Positions 32,882-41,082 of a stretch of DNA of 45,917 bases are shown here, in pieces. Source of the DNA: Acidobacteriaceae bacterium (GTDB lineage: Bacteria > Acidobacteriota > Terriglobia > Terriglobales > Acidobacteriaceae); NCBI GenBank assembly GCA_003151155.1, contig PLWX01000259.1, positions 1 through 45,917 on the forward strand, in the 5' to 3' direction. The position numbers and the translations under genes are program-made. Under the pieces are notes generated by a model. That model saw only the letters and a program-made list of their open reading frames with translations, searched no databases and had not been told where the DNA came from. How positions within the stretch are numbered: the stretch's first letter is position 1; every line of letters begins with the position of its first letter.

Positions 32882-33054
32882 GCAGCCCCCCAAGTGGCGA
32901 AGATCTTACACCAAATATCGGCGGCAGGGCACGCGGTCGCTCGCAGCTCCATCCGACATGAAAAGATAAGAGGTTCGACAGGTGTTCGCTATTGAGCTGA
33001 AAGGCGTTGCGCGTCAGTATGACCTCTCCTGACTAACAGGAAGGAGAAGGAAAA

Positions 33055-33603
33055 ATGAGAAAGACCGTCGCTAAACTTGCGATTCTCGCCAGCTGCATGC
33101 TGTCCATCGCCGCGACCGAAGCGGTTGGGCAAGAACACGAAGGGCCCCGTATCTCACAAGTGGTAGCCCTGGACGAATGCGATCCCACGACTTTCAACGC
33201 CGCACTGGGTCCCGACTTCTGCAAAAACGTAACATTGGGATACTTCACCGTACTGAGCGATTTGTTTGCGAAGGCCGCCGCCGGGACGCCTGACCCAGGT
33301 TGGGACTTCGAACCTGACGTGGTGCACATGAAGCAGGGGACGATACTGTCCGTCGTGGATCAGGGTGGTGAGCCCCATACCTTCACCGAAGTGAAGGAGT
33401 TCGGCGGAGGCTTCATACCCCCACTGAATGCACCCGGTGAAACGGTAGTACCCGAATGCTCAAATGGGTTCGCTAACGTGGCGGTCGCTAGAACCCGGAT
33501 TCTCCAAGGAAGCCAACTACAGATCACTAACCTGTCGAAAGGGGAACACTACTTCCAGTGCTGCATCCATCCTTGGATGCGGGTGAAAGTGGTGGTGAAA
33601 TAA
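33055..33603 (+). CDS. Exported cupredoxin-like protein
   Basis: A 182-residue protein with a signal peptide to about 25. The blue-copper ligands appear as His108 (GEPHTF) and Cys169, His172 and Met175 (FQCCIHPWM), with amicyanin-like spacing. Extra cysteines at 42, 56, 135 and 170 may form disulfides. It could carry electrons or bind copper in the periplasm. A strong ribosome site GGAAGGAGAAGG precedes the ATG. It is divergent from the winged-helix regulator, so that protein may control it. Confidence 0.82.
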   Translation: MRKTVAKLAILASCMLSIAATEAVGQEHEGPRISQVVALDECDPTTFNAALGPDFCKNVTLGYFTVLSDLFAKAAAGTPDPGWDFEPDVVHMKQGTILSVVDQGGEPHTFTEVKEFGGGFIPPLNAPGETVVPECSNGFANVAVARTRILQGSQLQITNLSKGEHYFQCCIHPWMRVKVVVK

Positions 33604-33843
33604 CGAAACCGAGGCAAGAGCTAAATCGGATCGCGAAGTGCGAGAGCCCCGTCCTCCTGGGCGGGGTTGTCTCCACCGTAGTGAACGAGGTCTACAAGGT
33701 CGACTATATCCGCACATTCTGCACCGGCGAGCCGAACGCTGGGCGAAGCGGAGTTCGTCGACGCAGCGGTGCCTGACGCCTCAGAAAACGCGGACGTCCT
33801 GCCAAACCGGCGCGATTCGGAGCAGAGGAAACTCGAATTCGTA

Positions 33844-33886
33844 CACTGAGAATTGGGAATTATCTCGTCTGTCCCCGAACACTGAA
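33844..33886 (-). repeat. REP-like unit (family D)
   Basis: CACTGAGAATTGGGAATTAT followed by CTCGTCTGTCCCCGAACAC. It matches the unit next to the transposase relic at 30645 with few changes. Confidence 0.7.
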
Positions 33887-33925
33887 ATACTGAAGGGCAC
33901 TACAGCAACAGCAGGAACCGTGGTG

Positions 33926-33995
33926 TGCGCCTTCGGCGCGACTTTTGTAGACCCGCTCTAGCTCGCCAACGGAGGCGAGCTAGAGCGGGGTACCC
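33926..33995 (-). repeat. Palindromic repeat family A, copy 3, with flank
   Basis: The core CCCGCTCTAGCTCGCC pairs perfectly over 16 bases with GGCGAGCTAGAGCGGG. Compared with copy 2, a G-C pair replaces A-T in the outer stem on both sides. It ends 24 bases from the cupin stop and may work as that gene's terminator hairpin. Confidence 0.8.
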
Positions 33996-34018
33996 GGCCA
34001 AGTTGCGGCGGCCTTGGG

Positions 34019-34585
34019 TTAGTTGATATTGGCGCATGTAGATGGGGCAGGAACGTCGACTCGTCGATTCGCTTTCGCCGGATCGTACGGGACGAGCTGG
34101 ACGGCGATGGTGGCGGCGGCAACGGAGCCCTCGTTGCGAATGAGGTGTACCTCTCCACCGCCGGCGTCGACGAATGTGTCGCCGGTGTTGTGTACGTGGG
34201 GAACGCAGTTCTTGTGGTATTCGGTAAGAGTTCCGGCGGTGACCGTGATGAGGCTGGGACCTGGATGTGTATGCCAGCCGGTGCTGGCGATTCCCTGGTT
34301 ACCATCGAAATTGACGGCTTGCCAGGTGTTGTTTACGACGTAAAGGTCCGAGTGACCCTTGGTCATCTGAAAGTCGAACCAACCCTCGTCGTTGTTGCCG
34401 GCAGGCAGCGCATGTTCTCTGGCCCGATCGAAGACGAGGAAGGGGCTGAAAGTGGCTCCTTTGAGAAGGTAGGTGGTGGTGAAGCCGGGATTTGCCGGAG
34501 TGGCGCGAACGACCTGCGCGCAGTAGAGGGTGGCCGCAGTGATGGCAGCGACAGAGAGGGCGAGAACGACTGATTTTCTCCGCAT
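34019..34585 (-). CDS. Exported cupin-domain protein
   Basis: A 188-residue protein with a signal peptide (RRKSVVLALSVAAITAATLYCAQ). The cupin barrel shows the first motif GWHTHPGPSLITVTAGTLTEYH and the second around VDAGGGEVHLIRN, so a metal site with several His is likely. The enzymatic role is unknown. The ATG at 34585 has AAGGAG five bases upstream. It is divergent from the HTH-PD40 regulator at 34779, which may regulate it. Confidence 0.82.
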   Translation of the reverse strand: MRRKSVVLALSVAAITAATLYCAQVVRATPANPGFTTTYLLKGATFSPFLVFDRAREHALPAGNNDEGWFDFQMTKGHSDLYVVNNTWQAVNFDGNQGIASTGWHTHPGPSLITVTAGTLTEYHKNCVPHVHNTGDTFVDAGGGEVHLIRNEGSVAAATIAVQLVPYDPAKANRRVDVPAPSTCANIN

Positions 34586-34778
34586 ACAGACTCCTTGAAC
34601 CCCGTTTGGGGGTACGAGGACTGACAATGGGGCGGATGAGAGATCTGGTCAAACGGTGTTGCGCGGAGTTTCCCAGTTTCAATCGTTTGCAGTGTCTTGC
34701 CGTGTTTTGCCGTGCTTCGGAAGCTGGGGTAGAATGCGTCTCCTCGAACCCCTTTGCAAGAAGAACAAGGAGATCGCG

Positions 34779-36794
34779 ATGGGAGAACCACTCCCGAGCC
34801 CGCCGAAAGGCCCGAACTCAGCCGAGAATCGGCTGGATTCCTGGAAAGAGATCGCGACTTATCTCCACCGTAACATAACGACCGTGCAGCGCTGGGAAAA
34901 ACGGGAAGACATGCCAGTGCATCGCCATCTGCACGACCGCAGGGGCTCGGTGTATGCATTTCCGGTGGAACTCGACGCCTGGATTCGCGGTCGAAAGCTT
35001 CCGCTGATCGAGGAGAGCGCGAGTGTCGACTCCAAGGCGGGTTCACAGGGTCCGAACTCCCGATGGAAATGGAAGCTGCTGTGGGCGACCGCGGGAGTGG
35101 CGGTGCTCGCGGCGGTCATTTGGAGCTGGATGAGGCGGACGGAGTTCTTCTGGAAGGATCCGCTTGCCGGAGCACATTTCCAACCATTGACCGATTGGGA
35201 TGGAATCGATCAAGCTGCCGCGGTGTCGCGTGATGGACACTTCGTGGCATTTCTCTCCAACCGCCACGACCACACAGACGTCTGGGTGACACAAGTCGGC
35301 TCCGGTCAATTCCACAATCTGACGAACGGGGCGGTCGCCGACTTGGTCAATCCATCGGTGCGCACGTTGGGCTTTTCGCCGGATGGGTCCCTGGTGACAT
35401 TTTGGGAGCGGGGCCCTGAGACGGCGAAGGAAACCCGTATCAGCATCTGGGCGGTGCCAACGCTTGGAGGCCCTCCACGTCCGTACTTGGAAGGTGCGGC
35501 GGAGTACGACTGGTCGCGGGAGGGACGTTTGCTGGCGTATCACACGCCGGGTCCGGGAGACCCGCTGTTTGTAACCAAGGGCGAGGTGGATCGCAAGGCG
35601 AGGCCAATCTTCGCGGCTGCGACGGGGCTGCATTCGCATTTTCCCTTATGGTCCCCGGACGGAAAGTTCCTTTATGTCGTTCAAGGATCTCTGCCAGACA
35701 AACTGGACGTTTGGCGGATTCGCGCAACGGGAGGATCTCCGCAGCAGATTACCAGGCAGAACGCAAACGTGAGTCATCCGGTGTGGCTGGACCAACGCAC
35801 GCTGTTGTACCTGGCCGGCAACCCCGATGGTTCGGGCCCCTCGCTGTATTCGATCGACGTGGAGAGCAGGGTTGCACATCGTTTGACGCCACAGTTGGAG
35901 CGTTACACGTCTCTTGCGGCGAGTGACGATGGCCGATTGGTGCTCTCCGTCGCGAATCCCAAGAAGACGTTGTGGCGGATGCGACTCGACAACGCTGGGG
36001 AAGGCACGCCTGAGGCTATCCCGCTGACGACCAGCAGCGGTTCTTCACCACGACTCGGCCCGGACTTCCTGATCTATGTTTCCTCTGCGGGCGGGAACAT
36101 GAGCGTTTGGAAACTGGCGAATGGCGCTGCGACGGAGCTTTGGCGTGCACCGGAGGTACGCATGATTGGGGGGCCGTCGCTCTCCGCAGATGGCCGCCAA
36201 ATTGTGATGTCGGTTGAGCAACGGGAACACGCTCGGTTATACGTCCTTTCGTCCGATGGGACTGATGTGAAGCTGTTGTCAGATTCGCTGGAACTGCAGG
36301 GCGATCCTACTTGGGCACCCGACATGCAGTCGATCACATCGGCGGCCTTGGATCACGGCGTTCCTCGCCTGTTCCGCATTCCGGTAAATGGGGGATCTGC
36401 TACGGTGCTGGTGAATGATTACGCGCTCAATCCCGCCTGGGCAGGAAATGAGTTGGTCCTTTTCTCCGGACCAGATGTCGGAACGAAGGTCTCGCTGAAC
36501 GCGGCGAATGCGGATGGATCGCCGCATCCCCTTCCGGAGATTGCTCTGACGCGCGGTGCACGTCGAGTAGCATTCTTGGCGGCACAGCAATCGCTAGTTG
36601 TGCTTCGGGGAGAAATCCACCACAAGGACCTTTGGGTGGTGAATCTGCAGAGCGGCGCCGAACGGCAGTTGACGCACTTCCCACTTGATTTTGATGCAGT
36701 AGATTTCGATCTCTCTCCGAACGGGCGCGAGCTTTTGCTCGAACGTGTGCAGGACCGCTCGGACATTGTTCTTCTCGATCTTCAGCGACGCTGA
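34779..36794 (+). CDS. Membrane-anchored HTH regulator with PD40 beta-propeller ectodomain
   Basis: A 671-residue protein. Residues 20-72 form an excisionase-like helix-turn-helix (LDSWKEIATYLHRNITTVQRWEK ... GSVYAFPVELDAWI). A membrane helix lies at about 98-117. The outside part is a TolB-type propeller with repeated SPDGSLVTFWE, SPDGKFLYVVQ, SADGRQIVMSV and SPNGRELLLER blades. This layout would let a periplasmic signal change DNA binding. The ATG at 34779 has AAGGAG six bases upstream; an earlier in-frame ATG is not supported. Confidence 0.85.
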   Translation: MGEPLPSPPKGPNSAENRLDSWKEIATYLHRNITTVQRWEKREDMPVHRHLHDRRGSVYAFPVELDAWIRGRKLPLIEESASVDSKAGSQGPNSRWKWKLLWATAGVAVLAAVIWSWMRRTEFFWKDPLAGAHFQPLTDWDGIDQAAAVSRDGHFVAFLSNRHDHTDVWVTQVGSGQFHNLTNGAVADLVNPSVRTLGFSPDGSLVTFWERGPETAKETRISIWAVPTLGGPPRPYLEGAAEYDWSREGRLLAYHTPGPGDPLFVTKGEVDRKARPIFAAATGLHSHFPLWSPDGKFLYVVQGSLPDKLDVWRIRATGGSPQQITRQNANVSHPVWLDQRTLLYLAGNPDGSGPSLYSIDVESRVAHRLTPQLERYTSLAASDDGRLVLSVANPKKTLWRMRLDNAGEGTPEAIPLTTSSGSSPRLGPDFLIYVSSAGGNMSVWKLANGAATELWRAPEVRMIGGPSLSADGRQIVMSVEQREHARLYVLSSDGTDVKLLSDSLELQGDPTWAPDMQSITSAALDHGVPRLFRIPVNGGSATVLVNDYALNPAWAGNELVLFSGPDVGTKVSLNAANADGSPHPLPEIALTRGARRVAFLAAQQSLVVLRGEIHHKDLWVVNLQSGAERQLTHFPLDFDAVDFDLSPNGRELLLERVQDRSDIVLLDLQRR

Positions 36795-36830
36795 GCGTTA
36801 CGTTGCTTCAGCTAGCGTAGAAGGCAAGCA

Positions 36831-36852
36831 GTTCGGGGACAAACGAAATAAT
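36831..36852 (+). repeat. REP-like half unit (family D)
   Basis: GTTCGGGGACAAACGAAATA, followed by ATCG. It is the reverse complement of the right half of the unit at 33844. The 226 bases between 36795 and 37020 hold no gene. Confidence 0.55.
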
Positions 36853-37020
36853 CGCTGTTTGCCTGCGCACTGGACGGCGACGGAATGGCAGCGCTATCGG
36901 GATGCGGGTGAATTGCTCCGCGCAAGGGCGCTGCCGCACCGGGGCAATAGGATTCTTCCGCGTCGTCAGGGGAATAGCCTCCCTCAGATTGTCAACGCCT
37001 CGAACGCGGCAACGGCCTTA

Positions 37021-37441
37021 CTAATTCACGGTGAATGTCTTGCTGCTCGTGGCTATGCCGCCAGGAGTTGTGATCACAATTTTGCCGGTCTTCGCTCCGC
37101 TGGGAACGCGGAGGGTCACCTTCGTATCGGAGTTGACGGTAAAAGAGCCAACCTGCACCCCGCCAACGGTGATCTTCGTGGCCTGGATTAGTCCTGACCC
37201 GGTAACCGTTACCGTACTGCCGGACGGGCCTTTACTCGGCGTGAAGCTTGTGATTTTGGGCGTTACCTTGAATATCCTGCTACTCAAAAGTATGCCGGAC
37301 GATGTGGTTACGGAAACGAATCCCGTTTCTCCTGACGGCACGATGGCCGTCAAGTAGGTGTCATTGAGCACCCTAAAGGACGCAGGCGTTCCATTGAACG
37401 TCACCCTGGTTGTACCGGAAAACCCGTACCTAGAATCCCCA
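37021..37441 (-). pseudogene. IPT/TIG-domain protein fragment
   Basis: The frame reads about one and a half TIG (immunoglobulin-like) domains: FNGTPASFRVLNDTYLTAIV and ITSFTPSKGPSGSTVTVTGS, then VPSGAKTGKIVITTPGGIA. TIG domains occur in large surface proteins. There is no signal peptide; upstream the frame runs into the unrelated TPR gene read in another frame. It is the 3' end of a larger gene joined to other DNA near 37430-37450. Confidence 0.65.
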
Positions 37442-38266
37442 CTGAGTTGCCAACTGTAGGCGGAGTTCCGCCCCGAACCACAAACGCCCGGCTCGCGCAT
37501 AGGCACGGCCGAGTGAGCCGAGAGTTGCCGGGCCTTCCCCCATCAGGCGCAGCGCCGTTTCCAGTTCAGGGATCGCTTTCTCAAGCTCATCGAGTTGCAA
37601 AAGAGTGATGCCTTTGAAGCGGTGAGACTCGGCGTGGTGGGGATCAAATTCCAATGCCTTATTGGCCTCGGCGAGAGCAAGATCGTATCGCCGTCCGAAA
37701 TAGTGAGCCGTGGATATGAGGATGTGGGCGAGGGGAGACAACGGATCGAGTTCCAGTGCTTCTGTGGCAGCCGCAACCGATTCGTCGTAACGGCCGAGCG
37801 CCATGAAACAACAAGCCTGCCAGCGACGCCCGGCCGAACTCGACGGGCTCAGCTTGGTCGCACGGTGACAGTAGGTTTGAGCCGCGACGGGTTGCCAATC
37901 GTAGAGGTTATCGAATGGGAGAACCGCCAGCGAACGGATCCGACTCGAGGGGCTCAGGAAACGATAACCTCGGCGGGGAACGGTTTCGATGAATCGGGGG
38001 GATGCAGCACTTTCTCCAAGGGCACGGCGAATCTGCCGGATGCAGAAATTGAGGCCATGCTCGAAGTCAACGAACGTGTCCTCGCCCCAGAGTCGACCTC
38101 GAAGTTCTTCTCTCGTTACCAGGTCTCCAGCCCGCGTGACCAGATGGATGAGCAGAGTGAGAGCTTGTGGGCGAAGTCGGATGCGGTGATCGAACTTCCG
38201 CAATTCCATTGCGTGGACGTCGAGAGTAAAAGGACCAAACCGTACCCTCGACTCGGAATCTTCCAT
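37430..38266 (-). pseudogene. Internally deleted winged-helix/TPR regulator
   Basis: A 278-residue frame of the same family as the protein at 30920. The winged helix is whole (FTLDVHAMELRK ... LVTREELRGRLWG ... PRRGYRFLSP). After SLAVLPFDNLYDW the TolB-like module is missing and the frame passes directly into TPR repeats; no membrane helix remains. The C-terminus (WFGAELRLQLATQWGF) ends in the TIG fragment's DNA. It looks like a decayed paralogue, though a soluble protein could still be made. Start by homology at the ATG at 38266. Confidence 0.65.
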
Positions 38267-38496
38267 AGAAAATCCAGGGGCGATTATAACCATTCGTACT
38301 TGTTGGCGGTCATAACCTCTTTTGCTTGGGAAACCCCACAGACGGAACGCGCCCGCTCTGAATGAGAAATAGAGTAAGCGCAATCGCGGTGCGCGAGTGA
38401 TTGTTTTTGGGGGGCGACCGCCAGACCGCGGGGTAGTGGCGGTTGGCTGTTGCGCTCCTTACTGAGACCTGAAGTCCCGCGGCGCGGAGCTGCCGT

Positions 38497-38567
38497 ATGC
38501 GCCTTTGGCGCGTCTTTTGTCGGCCCACCCAAGCTCACCGATAGAGGCGGCTTCAGTGGGACACCCT
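38497..38567 (-). repeat. Palindromic repeat family A, copy 4, with flank
   Basis: TGCGCCTTTGGCGCGTC then TTTTGTCGGCCCACCCAAGC and, after the loop, GGCTTCAGTGGGACACCC. The inner stem is weaker than in the other copies. It ends 6 bases from the SDR stop codon. Confidence 0.65.
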
Positions 38568-38572
38568 TAGGA

Positions 38573-39472
38573 TCAAGCTGCGTCGTAGCGCATTTGTTCG
38601 AGGTCGGAAATCATTCCGGGGCCAGTTGGATGCCATCCTAGGCGCTGCTGGGTTTGCGCGCTGGAAGCCGGCATGTCGAGTCCTGCGAACAGTCCGAGCC
38701 ATCCGAAATGCGTGGCTGCCTCTTCTTTCGACATGGAGACCACCGGGACTCTCAAGCCGCGGCCAATGACTTCGGCGATGTCGCGGCAAAGCACTCCCTC
38801 TTCGCCGACGGCGTGATAGGTTGCGCCGGAGCCTTCTTTCTCCAGCACGAGCCGGTACAACGGGGCGGTATCGCTGAGGTGCACCGCGGGCCAACGATTC
38901 TGCCCGTCGCCGACGTAGGCCGAAACGCCCTTGTCACGCGCTACCGCAATCATGTAGGTGATGAGGCCTTGCTTGAATTGATCGTGGACCTGGGGAAGGT
39001 GGACGACTGATATGCGTACACCCTTCGCAGCCACCGATCCGGCCGCTTCTTCCGTTGCGACACGAGGAATCGCGTTGGGACCGGAGGCGTGCACATCCTC
39101 TTCAGTCGCGAGACGTCCGGGCGCGGAGCTCGCCATCCCGGTACCAGAGGTGACGACTAACGGGCGGTCGGAGCCGGCGAGCACGCTGCCGAGGGCCTCG
39201 ATGGCGTGCCTGTCGGTCTCACAGATGGCTTTAAAATTCGAGAAGTCGTGAATGAAGGCGGTGTGAATCACGCCATCCGACATGGCGGCTCCACGACGCA
39301 GACTCTCGAGGTCTTCAAGGTCACCGCGGTGCACTTGTGCGCCGGCAGTGACGAGCGATTTGGCGCCCTGGTCCGAGCGAGAGAGGCCGAGCACCTGGTG
39401 CCCTGCGCCGATCAGTTCCCGGACGATGGCTGAACCTATAAAACCGGTAGCTCCTGTAACGAAAACGTGTAT
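38573..39472 (-). CDS. NAD(P)-binding SDR/epimerase-like protein with apparent ATA start
   Basis: A 299-residue extended-SDR protein. The dinucleotide motif VTGATGFIGSAIV sits at residues 5-17, followed by VIHTAFIHDF and ATYHAVGEEGVLCRDIAEVIGRGL. The reading frame has an in-frame TAA at 39473-39475 directly before an ATA codon (39470-39472), and no ATG, GTG or TTG occurs until after the dinucleotide motif. AGGAG lies 8 bases before the ATA. Starting at the first standard codon (39394) would remove the cofactor site. It follows the 95-residue gene with 11 bases between and faces a TetR regulator. Confidence 0.8.
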   Translation of the reverse strand: MHVFVTGATGFIGSAIVRELIGAGHQVLGLSRSDQGAKSLVTAGAQVHRGDLEDLESLRRGAAMSDGVIHTAFIHDFSNFKAICETDRHAIEALGSVLAGSDRPLVVTSGTGMASSAPGRLATEEDVHASGPNAIPRVATEEAAGSVAAKGVRISVVHLPQVHDQFKQGLITYMIAVARDKGVSAYVGDGQNRWPAVHLSDTAPLYRLVLEKEGSGATYHAVGEEGVLCRDIAEVIGRGLRVPVVSMSKEEAATHFGWLGLFAGLDMPASSAQTQQRLGWHPTGPGMISDLEQMRYDAA

Positions 39473-39483
39473 TTATTTTTCTC

Positions 39484-39771
39484 CTAAGCGTTGGTGAATT
39501 CGATCAATGATTGCGAAGCTGTTACTCGACTGTCGAGACGAGCGGAGACTTTGGCGGTGAGCGAGCGCAACTCGGAGGCGGAAGCGGGCAGGTGATCGAA
39601 CTCGATCAAGTCGCGCAACCACTCTTCCGCTGAGAGTTCAGCCTGTTGTGGCCCGAACAGGCGGGTGACGGCTTGGAAGAAGGCGGACAACTCGCGCTCC
39701 GCCATTGCGCTGAAGTCGGCGCAGCGGGAATCGGATTTTGCGACGGATGTGTAGGGAGCGGGGGAATGCAT
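39484..39771 (-). CDS. Small protein of unknown function in the SDR operon
   Basis: A 95-residue soluble protein, mostly helical (AERELSAFFQAVTRLFGPQQAELSAEEWLRDLIEF). I start at the ATG at 39771 (MHSPAPYTS), with GAGGTGAGGA upstream; a GTG three codons earlier is inside that ribosome site. Its stop codon overlaps the ribosome site of the SDR gene, so the two are coupled. I do not recognise the family. Confidence 0.7.
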   Translation of the reverse strand: MHSPAPYTSVAKSDSRCADFSAMAERELSAFFQAVTRLFGPQQAELSAEEWLRDLIEFDHLPASASELRSLTAKVSARLDSRVTASQSLIEFTNA

Positions 39772-39868
39772 ATTCCTCACCTCTGGAACGCAGAAAGCGG
39801 GTGCCGGGATTGACAGACCGCCGGGTTCCTATTAAAACGGAGAGTGCCTCCGAATCAGTAGATAGGAT

Positions 39869-39889
39869 AACCGGAGACAGTCTCCGGTT
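39869..39889. promoter_or_regulatory. Perfect palindrome, probable TetR operator
   Basis: AACCGGAGAC, one central A, then GTCTCCGGTT: a 21-base perfect palindrome between the divergent SDR operon (start 39771) and the TetR-family gene (start 39907). A weaker copy with arms CGGAG/CTCCG lies at 39838-39852. Position and length fit a TetR dimer site controlling both directions. Confidence 0.75.
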
Positions 39890-39906
39890 GAAAATTCTTT
39901 CGGCCA

Positions 39907-40491
39907 ATGACGAAGAAATCTTCAAAAGCGACGCCACGGAAGCCGCGCACGGATGCGCTGCGAAACCGTGAACGCATCCTGGAAGTGGCGAAGGAGGCGT
40001 TTACGCGGCGTGGTGCGAACGCCAGCCTGGACGAGATTGCCAAAGAAGCAGGGGTGGGAGCAGGAACGCTGTATCGTCACTTTCCGACGCGGGATGCGTT
40101 GATTGAGGCGGTCTATCACACGGAGGTACAGAAGCTAGCCGCAGCTGAACGGAAGATTGCCGAGGCAATGCCACCGGTCGAGGCATTGCGCACATGGATG
40201 TTGTTGTTCGTGGATTACATCGCGGCTAAGCAGATCATCGCCCCGGTGCTGAACACTTTCGTGGGAGGCGCTTCGAAGCTGTATGAGGGTTCTCGCGCTC
40301 CGATCCACGGAGCGATCGAAGCGCTGGTGAAGCGTGCGATCAAGAGCGGCGATATACGCAAGGACCTTGTGCCCTTCGATCTCTTGCGGGCAGTGATCGG
40401 CGTGTCCAGTGTTGCGACCAGCCCGGACTGGCAGCAAAGCGCAAAGCGACTCGTCGACATCCTGATCACGGGGTCGCGGCCGGTGAAGTAG
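39907..40491 (+). CDS. TetR/AcrR-family transcriptional regulator
   Basis: A 194-residue regulator. The helix-turn-helix occupies about residues 20-65 (RERILEVAKEAFTRRGAN, ASLDEIAKEAGVGAGTLYRHFPTRDALIEAV). The ligand-binding part is helical and Ala-rich. It probably represses itself and the divergent small-protein/SDR operon through the palindrome at 39869. The ligand is unknown; the SDR may act on it. Confidence 0.9.
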   Translation: MTKKSSKATPRKPRTDALRNRERILEVAKEAFTRRGANASLDEIAKEAGVGAGTLYRHFPTRDALIEAVYHTEVQKLAAAERKIAEAMPPVEALRTWMLLFVDYIAAKQIIAPVLNTFVGGASKLYEGSRAPIHGAIEALVKRAIKSGDIRKDLVPFDLLRAVIGVSSVATSPDWQQSAKRLVDILITGSRPVK

Positions 40492-40786
40492 AGATATCCT
40501 GCGCTTACCCAAGGTTGCACCCTGGGCTTTAAGAGCGAGGCGGGCTTCGCGCTATGGGGTTGTGAGAGTTGGCAGTGTCGCGCGAGTTCAGCGGGTCGCG
40601 GGCGGGCATGGAGGAGCGTGCGCCACGTCGCGGGGTCGATCCCCGAATGCAACGCAACTTGGGATTCACCAAGGTGCCAGCTCGGGGCTCCTCAAAATCG
40701 GAAGAAACGGCGGGCTAGGGTGACGGCGGACTTGCAACGGAGGCGAATTAGCTTAAAATTCCGGATGCTCGTTCGGGGGCTGACCC
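40492..40786. other. Intergenic region with a family C fragment
   Basis: No gene is seen. At 40504-40553 the sequence CTTACCCAAGGTTGCACCCT with GGGCTTTAAGAGCGAGGCGG is a third, shorter family C copy. The rest is unremarkable. Confidence 0.55.
40504..40553 (+). repeat. Family C repeat, copy 3 (short)
   Basis: Matches the first 50 bases of the copies at 30337 and 30747, with one mismatch in the CCCAGGG hairpin. The REP-like part is missing. Confidence 0.7.
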
Positions 40787-41077
40787 ATGATCACTTCTAC
40801 CTTCAAACAGCCGAGCGCCCTCGTTCCCGTGGTGATGTCGTTTACGGCGCTCACCCTCGTGCTCTTTCGCCTTGCGACGTTCGGCATTGCGCGTGAAGCA
40901 GACGAAGGGGCAACCGCGCACCTGTTCCAGATCCTGATGGCGGGGCAGATCCCGTTCATCTTGTTCTTCGCGATCAAGTGGCTGAGGCGCACGCCGGCAC
41001 AGGCAATCCAAGTGCTGGCCTTGCAGGGTGCCGCCGCGCTGGCCGCATTGGCACCCGTTTTTCTGCTACATCTCTAG
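40787..41077 (+). CDS. Small three-helix membrane protein
   Basis: A 96-residue protein with three hydrophobic helices (VPVVMSFTALTLVLFRLATFG, LMAGQIPFILFFAIKWL and ALQGAAALAALAPVFLL). There is no recognised motif. It ends 5 bases from the convergent M61 peptidase stop, so the two genes leave no room for a terminator. Confidence 0.65.
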   Translation: MITSTFKQPSALVPVVMSFTALTLVLFRLATFGIAREADEGATAHLFQILMAGQIPFILFFAIKWLRRTPAQAIQVLALQGAAALAALAPVFLLHL

Positions 41078-41082
41078 ACGAA

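Larger units (their letters stand above)
33604..34018. other. Intergenic region with REP-like unit and family A repeat
   Basis: No supported gene. A REP-like unit (family D) lies at 33844-33886 and family A copy 3 at 33950-33995, preceded by TGTGCGCCTTCGGCGCGAC, which also precedes copy 4 at 38497. Confidence 0.6.

Noticed and set aside
36795..37020. Further transposase fragment after the PD40 regulator
   Set aside because: A plus frame there reads HWTATEWQRYRDAGELL, which does not match RAYT or other transposase motifs I know; only the REP-like half unit is supported.
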